Assembly: GCF_036287235.1 (NCBI RefSeq) | Contig: NZ_CP142850.1 | Coordinates: 2,509,336-2,573,335 of the forward strand | Direction: 5' to 3' | DNA length: 64,000 nucleotides | From: Exiguobacterium sp. 9-2 | GTDB lineage: Bacteria; Bacillota; Bacilli; Exiguobacteriales; Exiguobacteriaceae | Shown here: positions 26,216-35,418 of the stretch, one piece after another | How positions within the stretch are numbered: the stretch's first letter is position 1 | Layout of the letters: each line of letters starts with the position of its first letter | Made by a program: the position numbers and the translations under genes | The notes under the pieces: generated by a model | What the model saw: the letters and a program-made list of their open reading frames with translations, nothing else | Told to the model about the DNA's origin: nothing | Databases searched by the model: none

Positions 26216-26898
26216 GGCTCAAGAACCAGTTTATAGCCGACACCTCGAACCGTCTCTAGACCAGCAACTCCGATTTCTGCAAGTCGTTTACGGACACGGG
26301 TGATATTTACATTCAATGTATTCTCATCGACAAATGCTTCGTCATCCCAAATCCGTTCGAGTAAGTCACCCCGACTAACGATTCGTGGACTTGCCGTCAG
26401 CAGCATCTCAAGGATCAGCCCTTCTTTTTTCGACAGCTCAATCGACTGTTCCCCGTACTCGACGATATAACGGTCTAAGTACAGTGTGACACCCTCTTTC
26501 GTCACCGTCCGCTCATCCGCCTCGTTCGACAACGTGCCATACGCCCGGCGAATCTGACTTTTAATCTTCGCGATGACGACCGCTCCTTGGAACGGTTTGA
26601 CGATATAGTCATCAGCACCATATTCGAGTGCCATGACTTGATCCATCTCGCCGACACGTGCCGAGATAAAGAGAATCGGTGCCCGTGTCTTCATCCGTAA
26701 TTGCCGACACCAATAGAAACCGTCGAACTTCGGTAAATTAACGTCTAATAAAATGACATCAGGATTCGTTTCCTCGTAGGTCGCGATGACATCCCCTCGT
26801 CCATCCTCGACGACGACCTTAAAATCATAACGTTCGAGTAGTTCCTTTAATAATGTCGCGATTTTCACATCATCTTCGACTAATAAAATCGTATGCAT
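26212..26898 (-). CDS. BceR-type response regulator (OmpR family)
   Basis: 228 residues. Receiver domain with acidic pair LVEDD, phosphoacceptor Asp52 in ILLDVNLPKFDG, and Lys in YIVKPF. C-terminal winged helix (about 130-226) with LSKKEGLILEMLLTASPRIV and VNITRVRKRL...VRGVGYKL. First gene of the regulator-kinase-ATPase-permease operon. A BceR-like box before the second transporter gene set suggests it also controls that unit. Confidence 0.92.
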   Translation of the reverse strand: MHTILLVEDDVKIATLLKELLERYDFKVVVEDGRGDVIATYEETNPDVILLDVNLPKFDGFYWCRQLRMKTRAPILFISARVGEMDQVMALEYGADDYIVKPFQGAVVIAKIKSQIRRAYGTLSNEADERTVTKEGVTLYLDRYIVEYGEQSIELSKKEGLILEMLLTASPRIVSRGDLLERIWDDEAFVDENTLNVNITRVRKRLAEIGVAGLETVRGVGYKLVLEP

Positions 26899-26924
26899 CG
26901 TTCACGTCAACTCCTTCTGTTTCT

Positions 26925-26953
26925 ATCATAACGAACTCAAAAAGGACTGGAAA
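26925..26953 (-). promoter_or_regulatory. Possible promoter of the bceRS-AB-type operon
   Basis: -10 TATGAT (26930-26925); a 4/6 -35 (TTTCCA, 17-bp spacer) lies within the preceding terminator stem. The -10 is good, the -35 weak. Confidence 0.4.
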
Positions 26954-26971
26954 CGATTATTCCGTTTCCAG
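26943..26971 (-). terminator. Terminator of the second BceAB-type unit
   Basis: Stem CTGGAAACG / CGTTTCCAG with a seven-base loop, followed on the minus strand by TCCTTTTT. Confidence 0.75.
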
Positions 26972-26992
26972 TTCTGTGTATCCGTATTTAGT

Positions 26993-28912
26993 TCATCCCG
27001 TCACGATGCGGCGGTAAGCACGAACCGTGACGATATAGTAGATCAGATAGACGATCGTATAGCAAACAATCGCAAGTAATGTCGGACGGACGATATTGTA
27101 GTTCAACAGTTTCTGCAGGACTTGCATCGCAACTAGACTATGAACGAGTCCGAGGACATACGGTAAAGAGAAGACGAATCCGACGAGGCGACGGATGATA
27201 CCCGTTTGTTCCTTTTCATCGACACCAATCTTTTGAATGATCGCAAACCGTTGTTTCGATTCTTCTGCTTCCGCGAGCATCTTAAAGTAGATGATTGAAC
27301 CTGTCGCAAGCAAGAAGACGAGACCGAGGAAGCCGGCAGCAAACGCAAGCAAACCGGTCGTTGCCGTCGTCATCGTATAGACCGGATAGTACGCTGCCAT
27401 CTCTGTATCCGCTTGTTTTCCATACAGTTGCGTTAATTGCTTTATCAGTCCATCGTCATGACGTTCATCCGAAAACTGATAATTCGTCAGCGTAAAACCT
27501 TTTTCCGGCATCTTTGCAAACGCATCGTCGTTTACGACGAGGGCAAGCCGCTGTTTCTCATAAAGTTGAGCGATCGGTAGATTCGTCGCAGCGGTGATGC
27601 GAAAGGACTCATGGACATCCTTGATTTTGACACCGACCGGCGATTTGACTTTCATCTTCAACAAATCGTTTCCTTTAAATGTTTCAAGGACGATTGCTTC
27701 GCCTCGTTTTGGTTCTTTAATGACCGTTTGACCGTTTGCTTTCGCAAGCTTCACGTAATCCGAGTAATTGACGTAACTGAATTGCCCTGGCTGATCTTCG
27801 TAAGCATAGGTTTGATAATAGCGTGTGAACGTCAGCGGGTTCGGAAGCTCAGTCATCTTGTGATCGACGTTCTTGACGTTGACCATCGTCCGGCTGTCGA
27901 TCTTCTGGTCGGACTTTGCAATCAGCTGTTCCGCTTCCGCTTGTTTACTCGCAATCGACAGACTGTACGGGACTTGCTCCTCGACAGTCTGATCGATGAA
28001 GTAATAGATCGATGTCGCTGTACCGACTGTCGTCAATGTCACGGCAGTAATGACCGTGATCGTCGACAGCATGACAGCGTTCGATTTGATTCGTGACAGC
28101 AATTGTCCGTGCAGAATCAAATTCGTTCCTTTGAAATGTCGCGCTTGATTACTTAAGAGGCGTAATAAGAAGATCGTGAAGTAACTCATCGTTCCAAATG
28201 TCCCGAGGATCACACACAGCATCAAGAGCGGTGCGACAATCGTAAAGTGATCCATCAACGGTTGTCCCGTCAAATAGTAACCGATACCAATCAAAACGAC
28301 CGAAAGCACGGCTAGGATCGGATGGACTTTCGGAAGGGATTCCGCTTGTTGCTCTGCCTTGAACAATTCAATCAATGTAAAACGATAGATCGTCCGGGCT
28401 GAACGTAAGGCAATGATCAGGAAGATCAAAAGGAAGACGCCGATCGTCTGCATGACGGAAGCCCCGCTGATCGTAAAGGTCGCATCGACTCGCATCGCCA
28501 TGACGGAAGCCAGCAACTGTACGAAATATTTCGATGCGACTGTTCCAATTGCAATTCCGAGGATTAGACCGATCACTCCATACCCCATCGTCTCAAGGAA
28601 GATCAGTCGGGCAATCTGTCCCCGCTCTAAACCGAGCAATGCGTAGAGACCGATTTCCTGCTTACGGCGGCGTAAGAAGAAGTCACTTGAATACCAGATG
28701 AAGATAGCGGAGAAAAGTGCTAGAATCACACTTGCTCCAGTAAAAACCGTTCCTAATTTTCCGTACAATTCATTCGCCTGAAGCATGGCTTCGTTTGATC
28801 GAATCGCAAGGAACGTGTAGTAAATGAGAATCGCGAACGTGACCGCACCGAGGTACATCACGTTTTGACGGATGTTTTTTAGATTTTGAAACGCCAGTTT
28901 AGACAAACTCAC
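26993..28912 (-). CDS. BceB-type ABC transporter permease (module 2)
   Basis: 639 residues with ten predicted helices and a large extracellular loop (about 325-535) before the last three, the BceB arrangement. The N-terminus MSLSKLAFQNLKNIRQN matches the family start. GTG at 28912 with GGAGGT 7 nt before it is the likely start; it overlaps the ATPase gene by 14 nt. DFFLRRRKQEIGLYALLG is the coupling segment after helix III. It lies upstream of the two-component operon and ends in its own terminator, so it is a separately controlled resistance module. Confidence 0.88.
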   Translation of the reverse strand: MSLSKLAFQNLKNIRQNVMYLGAVTFAILIYYTFLAIRSNEAMLQANELYGKLGTVFTGASVILALFSAIFIWYSSDFFLRRRKQEIGLYALLGLERGQIARLIFLETMGYGVIGLILGIAIGTVASKYFVQLLASVMAMRVDATFTISGASVMQTIGVFLLIFLIIALRSARTIYRFTLIELFKAEQQAESLPKVHPILAVLSVVLIGIGYYLTGQPLMDHFTIVAPLLMLCVILGTFGTMSYFTIFLLRLLSNQARHFKGTNLILHGQLLSRIKSNAVMLSTITVITAVTLTTVGTATSIYYFIDQTVEEQVPYSLSIASKQAEAEQLIAKSDQKIDSRTMVNVKNVDHKMTELPNPLTFTRYYQTYAYEDQPGQFSYVNYSDYVKLAKANGQTVIKEPKRGEAIVLETFKGNDLLKMKVKSPVGVKIKDVHESFRITAATNLPIAQLYEKQRLALVVNDDAFAKMPEKGFTLTNYQFSDERHDDGLIKQLTQLYGKQADTEMAAYYPVYTMTTATTGLLAFAAGFLGLVFLLATGSIIYFKMLAEAEESKQRFAIIQKIGVDEKEQTGIIRRLVGFVFSLPYVLGLVHSLVAMQVLQKLLNYNIVRPTLLAIVCYTIVYLIYYIVTVRAYRRIVTG

Positions 28913-29660
28913 GGACGGCACCTCCGAGTTCGCGTTGGACTTCCATGATCTGCTCGAAAAAATCCTTCTGTGAACCGAAGCGATGGACTTCCTTGAACAG
29001 CTCTCCATCCTTGACGAACAGAATTCGTTCTGCATAAGACGCCGTCATCGGGTCGTGTGTCACCATTAAGATCGTCGCGCCTTCGTCGTTTAGTGACTGC
29101 ATCGCTTCAAGCAATCCTGTCGCTGACTTTGAATCAAGCGCACCGGTCGGTTCATCCGCTAAGATGAGTGACGGATCATGAATGATCGCACGGGCGGCAG
29201 CTGTCCGTTGTTTTTGTCCTCCCGATAGTTCGACCGGACGTTTATCGAGTAGGTCCTGAATACCGAGTTGATGCGCCACACGATCGACACGCTCTAAGAT
29301 CATCTTTTTATCGACGTTCGCGAGTGAGAGCGGTAAGGCAATGTTTTCCCGGACCGTCATTGTATCGAGGAGATTGAAATCCTGGAAGATGAAGCCAAGT
29401 TGTTCCCGGCGGAAACGTGCCAATTGTTTTTCCTTCATCGCCGTCACGTCTGCTCCATTGATTAAAATCGATCCGTCCGTCGGCTGATCGATTGTCGACA
29501 GCAGATTAAGCAACGTCGATTTCCCGGCACCGGACGGTCCCATGATACTGACGAATTCCCCTTCATGGACGCTGAGCGTCGTCGGACGTAGTGCTTCGTG
29601 GCGTGCCGTTTTCGTGTGATAGGTTTTTGTGATCTGTTCTGCTCGTAAGATTGCTTTCAT
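28899..29660 (-). CDS. BceA-type ABC transporter ATPase (module 2)
   Basis: 253 residues. Walker A IMGPSGAGKSTLLNLL, Q-loop GFIFQDFNLLDTMT, signature LSGGQKQRTAAARA, Walker B LILADEPTGALDS, switch VTHDPMTAS. Same family as the module 1 ATPase but clearly not a recent copy. ATG 29660 is 8 nt after AGGAGG. A BceR-like binding box lies about 85 bp upstream. Confidence 0.9.
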   Translation of the reverse strand: MKAILRAEQITKTYHTKTARHEALRPTTLSVHEGEFVSIMGPSGAGKSTLLNLLSTIDQPTDGSILINGADVTAMKEKQLARFRREQLGFIFQDFNLLDTMTVRENIALPLSLANVDKKMILERVDRVAHQLGIQDLLDKRPVELSGGQKQRTAAARAIIHDPSLILADEPTGALDSKSATGLLEAMQSLNDEGATILMVTHDPMTASYAERILFVKDGELFKEVHRFGSQKDFFEQIMEVQRELGGAVREFV

Positions 29661-29744
29661 CTGTAATGCCTCCTGTGTTTGATTCGTTACACTCAGTCTA
29701 GTCCTTCCATGCTTTTCTCAAAATGGACTTTACTTTCACTTCTC

Positions 29745-29758
29745 TTACAAAACGGTAA
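29745..29758. promoter_or_regulatory. BceR-like operator upstream of the second BceAB module
   Basis: TTACAAAACGGTAA matches the BceR-type box TNACA-N4-TGTAA (as I recall it) with one mismatch. On the minus strand it lies about 25 bp upstream of a weak -35/-10 pair (TTTTGA, 17 bp, TAGACT), the usual place for this activator. Confidence 0.5.
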
Positions 29759-29775
29759 GACAAGGGAGGAGACAT

Positions 29776-29806
29776 CAAAAAAACCCCCATCCGTAAGGGA
29801 TGGAGG
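29776..29806 (-). terminator. Terminator of the PTS IIA gene
   Basis: Stem CCTCCATCC / GGATGGGGG with a five-base loop and seven T on the minus strand. Confidence 0.85.
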
Positions 29807-29817
29807 CGTGTCGTATC

Positions 29818-30321
29818 TTATTTATGTGTTGCTTTGAAGAGCTCTGTGTCGCCTGCGACAACAGAAGTTCCTTCAGCTGGTACAGCTGAAAGCGTGAATT
29901 GATCGTGATTTGTCACGATGATCGGTGTGATCGTCGATGGTGCGTTTGCACGGATGTACTCGAGATCGAACTCGACGAGGACGTCTCCTGCTTTGACTTT
30001 ATCACCTGACTGGACGTGAGCCGTGAAGCCTTCGCCTTTGAGGTTAACTGTATCAAGACCAACGTGGATCAAGAGTTCAAGACCATCTTCACCTTTTAGA
30101 CCGATTGCGTGTTTTGTCGGGAAAATCGTTTCAACCGTTGCGTTGATCGGCGAGACGACTTTACCTTCTGTTGGCTCGATCGCGACACCGTCGCCCATCA
30201 TTTTTTGAGAGAAAACTTGATCGGGTACGTTCTCGATGTTGACGATTTTACCTGTAAGTGCAGAAGCAATTTTCGTGTTTCCTGCGTCGTTACCACCAAA
30301 CAATTTTTTTAAGAATCCCAT
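29818..30321 (-). CDS. crr: Standalone PTS glucose-type EIIA protein
   Basis: 167-residue single-domain EIIA of the glucose family. The site SPINATVETIFPTKHAIGLK holds the partner His71, and LELLIHVGLDTVNLKGEGF holds the phosphoacceptor His86 (matching His90 of E. coli EIIA-Glc). It passes phosphate from HPr to EIIBC sugar permeases that lack their own EIIA. Monocistronic: terminator after it and oligoendopeptidase divergent. The crr symbol is by similarity; a YpqE-type name would also fit. Confidence 0.9.
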   Translation of the reverse strand: MGFLKKLFGGNDAGNTKIASALTGKIVNIENVPDQVFSQKMMGDGVAIEPTEGKVVSPINATVETIFPTKHAIGLKGEDGLELLIHVGLDTVNLKGEGFTAHVQSGDKVKAGDVLVEFDLEYIRANAPSTITPIIVTNHDQFTLSAVPAEGTSVVAGDTELFKATHK

Positions 30322-30496
30322 GATACTATCCCTCTACTTTCTCGATCGTTTTTCTTCCGAATGGAAGTTTCGATTTTTTATAGGAGTAAGCTGTTAGACA
30401 GCTCGCTCACGTTCTCACAAAAAGCATACGTTTGTCCCTCTGGTTTTGCAAGTATTTTTGTGTGATAATAGTTAGAAATCAAAAGGAGGCGCTTAC

Positions 30497-32203
30497 ATGT
30501 TGCCATTTTCAGAAATTACATATGTCCGTCCTGATCTTGCTTTGCTTGAAACATCGATGAATCAAGCAATCGCTCGACTAACGGAAGCCACACAGGTAGA
30601 TGAAGCAAACGCAGCCATCACTGAGATTAATACCCTCAGAAATCAATTTGAAACGGCAAGCCAGCTCGTCGAAATCCGTCATACGATTGATACACGCGAT
30701 ACGTTCTATGAGACGGAACAAGGGTTCTTTGATGAAGCAAGCGCGATCTATCAGGGATATGTCTCAAGCTATTATCAAGCGTTGACGACGCATCCGCTTC
30801 GCAATGAACTCGAACGGACGCAAGGCAAACAGTTATTCCTAATCGCGGAAGCGAGCCTAAAGACGTTTTCGGAAGAGATCATTCCAAAGCTCCAAGAAGA
30901 GAACCGTCTCTCAAGCGAATATACGAAACTGATGTCTTCTGCTCAAATCGAGTTTGACGGGAAGACGCTTAACTTATCGCAGTTCGGTCCTTACCTCCAA
31001 TCACCAGACCGGGCTGTTCGTAAAGCAGCTTCAGAAGCCCGCTATGGCTACTTAAAAGAGCAAGGGGAAACGATCGATACAATTTACGATAAACTCGTCC
31101 GTATCCGGACAGACATCGCAAAGACACTCGGTTTCCCATCGTTCGTCGAACTCGGATACGCACGGATGCTTCGCGTCGATTACAATCAATCGATGGTTGA
31201 ACAATATCGCGAACAGATCCTTGAAACGATCGTCCCGCTCGCGACACAACTTAAAGAACGCCAGCAACGACGCATCGGTGTCGATCACTTGTACTACTAC
31301 GATGAAGGATTCGCCTTCAAGTCTGGGAACGCGACACCTAAAGGCGAAGAGTCATTCATCATCGAAGGCGGCAAAAAGATGTATGCGGAGATGTCACCGG
31401 AGACGAACGAGTTCTTCAACTACATGCTCAACCGGGAAGCACTCGATTTAACGGCGAAGCCTGGAAAAGCGGGCGGTGGGTATTGTACCTACATCGCAGA
31501 CGAAAAACTCCCGTTCATCTTCTCGAACTTCAATGGAACGGCAGGCGACATCGATGTCCTGACACACGAAGTCGGACATGCGTTCCAAGTCTATGAGAGC
31601 CGTCACCTGACTGCTCCAGAGAGTGCCTTCCCGACGTATGAAGCGTGCGAGATTCACTCCATGTCGATGGAGTTCTTTGCTTATCCATGGATGGAAGAAT
31701 TCTTCGGTGAAGAGACGGCGAAATACAAATTCAATCACCTCGCAGGAAGCGTCACGTTCCTTCCATACGGCGTTGCGATTGATGAGTTCCAGCACGTCAT
31801 CTACAACCAACCGGAATTGACACCAGCTGAGCGTCGCGAAGCATGGCGGACGATCGAGAAGAAATATTTGCCGCATCGTGATTACGAAGCGAATGATTAT
31901 CTCGATTCAGGTGCCTGGTGGCATCAGCAAGGGCACGTCTTCGGAAGTCCCTTCTACTACATCGATTACACGCTCGCTCAAGTCTGTGCCTTCCAGTTCT
32001 ATGCTTGGATGGAACAGGACCGGGAAGCGGCTTGGACATCATATCTCGATCTCTGTCGTGCCGGTGGATCGGAAAGCTTCCTCACGCTCGTCGAGCGCGC
32101 TGGATTAAAGTCTCCGTTTGCACCAGGTACGGTTGAAGCAGCGGTCGCACCGGTCAAAGCGTATCTCGAACAAGCAGACGACCTCGTACTCGATCGCGTT
32201 TAA
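30497..32203 (+). CDS. M3 family oligoendopeptidase (PepF/M3)
   Basis: 568-residue cytosolic zinc metallopeptidase. The zinc site is THEVGHAFQVYES near residue 357, with the third ligand Glu downstream in YEACEIHSMSMEFF. It cuts short peptides of about 5-20 residues. Length and sequence fit the Bacillus oligoendopeptidase group of about 564 residues. ATG at 30497 follows AAAAGGAGG. Monocistronic; a bidirectional terminator lies about 210 bp beyond the stop, after an unusual structured repeat. Confidence 0.93.
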   Translation: MLPFSEITYVRPDLALLETSMNQAIARLTEATQVDEANAAITEINTLRNQFETASQLVEIRHTIDTRDTFYETEQGFFDEASAIYQGYVSSYYQALTTHPLRNELERTQGKQLFLIAEASLKTFSEEIIPKLQEENRLSSEYTKLMSSAQIEFDGKTLNLSQFGPYLQSPDRAVRKAASEARYGYLKEQGETIDTIYDKLVRIRTDIAKTLGFPSFVELGYARMLRVDYNQSMVEQYREQILETIVPLATQLKERQQRRIGVDHLYYYDEGFAFKSGNATPKGEESFIIEGGKKMYAEMSPETNEFFNYMLNREALDLTAKPGKAGGGYCTYIADEKLPFIFSNFNGTAGDIDVLTHEVGHAFQVYESRHLTAPESAFPTYEACEIHSMSMEFFAYPWMEEFFGEETAKYKFNHLAGSVTFLPYGVAIDEFQHVIYNQPELTPAERREAWRTIEKKYLPHRDYEANDYLDSGAWWHQQGHVFGSPFYYIDYTLAQVCAFQFYAWMEQDREAAWTSYLDLCRAGGSESFLTLVERAGLKSPFAPGTVEAAVAPVKAYLEQADDLVLDRV

Positions 32204-32242
32204 TAATTATTTTCATCAATCTAAAGTTTACGCTTACAACGA

Positions 32243-32386
32243 ACGTTTCTGTCATCCCCGCTTTCCACAGGCGGGTGATAAGCCGCGCCACCTCGCATTT
32301 CATGCGGTCTGTCGGGTCTTATCTAGCCCTGACGAAAGCGAAAATCGTGCTTTCTTTTCCTGTAGGAGTCGAGGGTGAATATTCAC
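32243..32386 (-). repeat. Structured intergenic repeat of Bacillaceae type
   Basis: About 140 bases, GC-richer than the flanks. Read on the minus strand: a 12-nt palindrome GTGAATATTCAC (32386-32375), CTCGACTCCTACAGGAAAAG, GGGCTAGATAAGACCCGACAG, a hairpin ACCGCATGAAATGCGAGGT, then GGCTTATCACCCGCCTGTGG and AAAGCGGGGATGAC. The chain ACTCCTACAGGAAAAG ... GACCCGACAG ... CCCGCCTGTGGAAAGCG follows, element by element, a dispersed intergenic repeat I recall from Bacillaceae genomes (GACTCCTACGGGAAAAG ... GAGACCCCGCAG ... CGCCCGCGGAAAGCG). Several hairpins can form. No coding potential is evident. There is only one copy in this window. Function unknown. Confidence 0.5.
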
Positions 32387-32404
32387 GTTCTCTATTTATC
32401 GAAT

Positions 32405-32446
32405 GAAAAAAGGTGACTTTCCGGACTGGAAACTCACCTTTTTTCA
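32405..32446. terminator. Bidirectional terminator
   Basis: AAAAAAGGTGA and TCACCTTTTTT arms with an inner TTTCC/GGAAA pair. Serves the oligoendopeptidase and GGDEF-EAL genes. Confidence 0.85.
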
Positions 32447-32493
32447 TTTTAAGACACATACATATTAAACTCATGAATCATAATAGACTAATT

Positions 32494-35280
32494 TCATTCA
32501 GATAGAAACTTTTGATGGTACTTCACGTACCAGACTCGAAACTCGTCGGCTGGAATCGGTCTTGAATAATAGAATCCTTGCGCATACTCACAGTCAAGCA
32601 CTCGCAAATGATCAGCTTGTTCAAGTTCTTCGATCCCTTCAGCGACGACGTCATACTTCAGCGTATGTGCGAGCTTGATGATCGTCTCGATGAGCGGTGC
32701 GTTCGAGCATGCATCCGGACCACTGATGAACGAACGGTCAATTTTCAGTCGCTGAATTGGCAAGCGACTCAAGTACGACAAGGAAGAATACCCCGTACCA
32801 AAGTCATCAATCGCAAGACGATACCCCATCTGATGCAACTTCTGTAACGCATCAAACACGCGTGTGTCTGAAAAGACACCGAATGATTCCGTAATTTCAA
32901 GTTCCATCCGTTGTTCGATTCCCGGATGAACCTCTCGGACATCAGTCAGATAATCGACGATCCGACCGGAGACGAGTTCTTTGACGGATAAGTTCGCTGA
33001 GACGCGTAGTACTCCGAGTTCCGTATCCTTCCACTCTTCGACTTGTCGGACCGTTTCGGCAACGACCCACATCCCAATCTCTTCAATCAACATCGATCGT
33101 TCGGCAATCGGAATGAAGATCGCCGGACTGATCATCCCCCGTTCAGGGTGGAACCAGCGCAGGAGCGCTTCACAGCCATCGACTTGACCGGTCGCGAGAT
33201 TGATTTGTGGTTGATAGAACAATTGTAGCTCGTTCTTTTCGATCGCGTCCCGCAGTTCTCCTTCGAGGACGACGGATTCGAGATACTCGGCACTCATCCA
33301 GGATTCGAACCAGACCGGTCCGCCTTCTGTCTGTTGCTTCGCATGCTGCATCGCGATATCAACCGAAGATAACAAGGACGTGACGGCTACTGCATCATCG
33401 GGGTACCGCACCATACTCATACTGATGCTGACATTGACATACTCTCCATCGATCTCATAGACGTGTTCGATGACTTGCTTCAATTTCTCGTAATCAACGA
33501 TATCCTGTTGTGCAACCAACACGGCGAATTCGTCTCCCCCGATTCGTGCGGCTTGTCCCGTTCCGATGAAATGATGTTTGAGTCGATTGGCGAGATCTTT
33601 CAAAATCTGATCGCCTGCACCATGTCCGTAAATATCGTTGATCCGCCGGAATTGTCGAACGCTGATGGTGACGAGTTCTCCCGGCTGAGGTGCTTTCAAC
33701 GCATCTGCCATCTTTTGTTCAAAGCCATTTCGGTTCAACAGTCCCGTCAACATGTCAAAGAGTGCGAGTTGTGTGATCCGTTCTTCGCGCCGGAACTGAT
33801 CCGTTTCATCATGACAGGATAAGTAAAGTGCAACGCCTGTATCGTCTTCTTTGTTTGCGACATGGACGATGTTGACGAACATGCTTAAGATTTCTTCATC
33901 GAACAACATCTTGCAACGAATCGTTTGACTATGGCCTTCCAATGATTGCTTCAACGCTCGCCGCATCCGATTCAAATCTGCCGGATGGATCAGTTCTTCG
34001 ATCGTCCATCCCGCCGTCGCTTTCGTCAATTGTCGAAAGCGTTCGTTTCCGTTCACAATCGTATAGTCAGATGACATCGCAAGAATCGGATCTGTATTTT
34101 GTGAAAAGAGCGACTCGATTTCCGCTTTTTTCTGCTTGATTTCTTTTGTTTTGGCATCATTATGATCGATCAACCCGGCGATGATGGCCGTCATCGTCCG
34201 AAACGCTTGGACGACAGGTTGAAAATCATTTCGCTCCGGTACGTCATAACCGGATTGCCGGCGGTCTTCTGCAAAGGTATTCGCTTCTCCTTTCAGTAAG
34301 GATAGATCTTGGCGAAAGGCGCGTAATAACGATAAGGTCAAAATCAACAGTCCAAGAATTAAGACACTGGTTGCACCAAAGAGAAGCCAGGCATTGCGAA
34401 TGATGTGATGGCCTCGATCCTGCATTTCTTGTGCGACTTGGTTGAGTTCTTGATCGTACAGACGATACATACTCGATTCATATTCTTCCGCTTGTCCTGC
34501 CAAAGCAGCGTAGGTCTCGACTTTCGGAGCACGTAATAGATCATCGAGCGTTTGTGTATAGGCAGCCATCTGTTCCCGCATTGTTGCGACATCTTGCCGT
34601 CCCGTATCGTCCTGAAGAGGAATCACATCATACAATGATTTGATGAGTGATGCCTGGCGTATCGGTAAATCAATCCGCATCTGCTGAATCCGTAATCGAT
34701 CAATCGAGCTCGGTTCTTCCTTTTGACGAGCATCTTTTAAAATTTCAGCTGATTTTCCAAGTTGTTCCTCCATCAGAATCAAATTGGAGAAGACATTATA
34801 ATAAGATCCTGTCTCTTTGCTCAGTACGAGTTGATTGAAGATGATTTCACTCTTGAAATTCGTCATCGTCGTGAAGAAGCGATGGTTCGATTCATATCCT
34901 TGCCGTTGAAGCTTCTTGACTTCCGCCAAGACTTCTTCCTGTGCCGACCCAGTCGCTTTCATGTTCGGTAGACGATCCGTTAGTTGTTCCAATGCACGAT
35001 CGGATTGTTTGGACGCTTGTAGAACATCCGTGTCCTCATTCAATGATGAAAAATAATAGCGTGTCACTTCTTGTTCAGCATGATTAAATGGTGTCACTTC
35101 AGCAATCGTTTTTCCTGATGCTTTGAAGCGATAACCTTCTTCGAGTGTTTTCATCAAATGTTGACATGCGACGATCAATGCTAATAACCCGATGATCGCA
35201 ATCATCCATGAGAACGTTTTATAGTAGGAGCGTCTTCGAAAAGCTTCTACGATGAAGACTGGTGATAAACGTCGCAACAC
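32494..35280 (-). CDS. Membrane GGDEF-EAL c-di-GMP enzyme with PAS domain
   Basis: 928 residues. Membrane helices at about 22-42 and 297-320 enclose a helical extracellular sensor; then a PAS domain (about 390-500), GGDEF (about 510-665) and EAL (about 680-925). GGDEF is intact (ARIGGDEFAVLV) but the RxxD inhibitory site five residues upstream is absent. EAL has CEALLRW, SANLS, ELEITES, IDDFGTGYSSL, LKIDRSFI, VAEGIE and AQGFYYSRP, so phosphodiesterase activity is expected. It could make and break c-di-GMP. The start is GTG at 35280, 5 nt after GGGAGG. Monocistronic. Confidence 0.92.
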   Translation of the reverse strand: MLRRLSPVFIVEAFRRRSYYKTFSWMIAIIGLLALIVACQHLMKTLEEGYRFKASGKTIAEVTPFNHAEQEVTRYYFSSLNEDTDVLQASKQSDRALEQLTDRLPNMKATGSAQEEVLAEVKKLQRQGYESNHRFFTTMTNFKSEIIFNQLVLSKETGSYYNVFSNLILMEEQLGKSAEILKDARQKEEPSSIDRLRIQQMRIDLPIRQASLIKSLYDVIPLQDDTGRQDVATMREQMAAYTQTLDDLLRAPKVETYAALAGQAEEYESSMYRLYDQELNQVAQEMQDRGHHIIRNAWLLFGATSVLILGLLILTLSLLRAFRQDLSLLKGEANTFAEDRRQSGYDVPERNDFQPVVQAFRTMTAIIAGLIDHNDAKTKEIKQKKAEIESLFSQNTDPILAMSSDYTIVNGNERFRQLTKATAGWTIEELIHPADLNRMRRALKQSLEGHSQTIRCKMLFDEEILSMFVNIVHVANKEDDTGVALYLSCHDETDQFRREERITQLALFDMLTGLLNRNGFEQKMADALKAPQPGELVTISVRQFRRINDIYGHGAGDQILKDLANRLKHHFIGTGQAARIGGDEFAVLVAQQDIVDYEKLKQVIEHVYEIDGEYVNVSISMSMVRYPDDAVAVTSLLSSVDIAMQHAKQQTEGGPVWFESWMSAEYLESVVLEGELRDAIEKNELQLFYQPQINLATGQVDGCEALLRWFHPERGMISPAIFIPIAERSMLIEEIGMWVVAETVRQVEEWKDTELGVLRVSANLSVKELVSGRIVDYLTDVREVHPGIEQRMELEITESFGVFSDTRVFDALQKLHQMGYRLAIDDFGTGYSSLSYLSRLPIQRLKIDRSFISGPDACSNAPLIETIIKLAHTLKYDVVAEGIEELEQADHLRVLDCEYAQGFYYSRPIPADEFRVWYVKYHQKFLSE

Positions 35281-35355
35281 ATCGTCCTCCCTAAATTGTC
35301 ATTATGTTTCTATATCGTCGTCTCATACCGTTTCCTGAAGTCGTTTTGGGTCAAT

Positions 35356-35400
35356 AAAAAGCACGTCTTCCCACATTTCTGCGAAAATAAGTGCTTTTTT
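35356..35400 (-). terminator. Weak terminator after the CBS gene
   Basis: AAAAAGCAC / GTGCTTTTTT arms with a 26-base loop and T run on the minus strand. Confidence 0.5.
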
Positions 35401-35418
35401 TACTAGTTTTATTCTTTT

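Noticed and set aside
27611-28096. 161-codon plus-strand reading frame inside the second BceB permease gene
   Set aside because: Fully antisense to a well-supported gene, no ribosome-binding site, no recognisable protein; a by-product of codon use.
31448-31876. 142-codon minus-strand frame over the oligoendopeptidase gene
   Set aside because: Antisense shadow across the zinc-site coding region.
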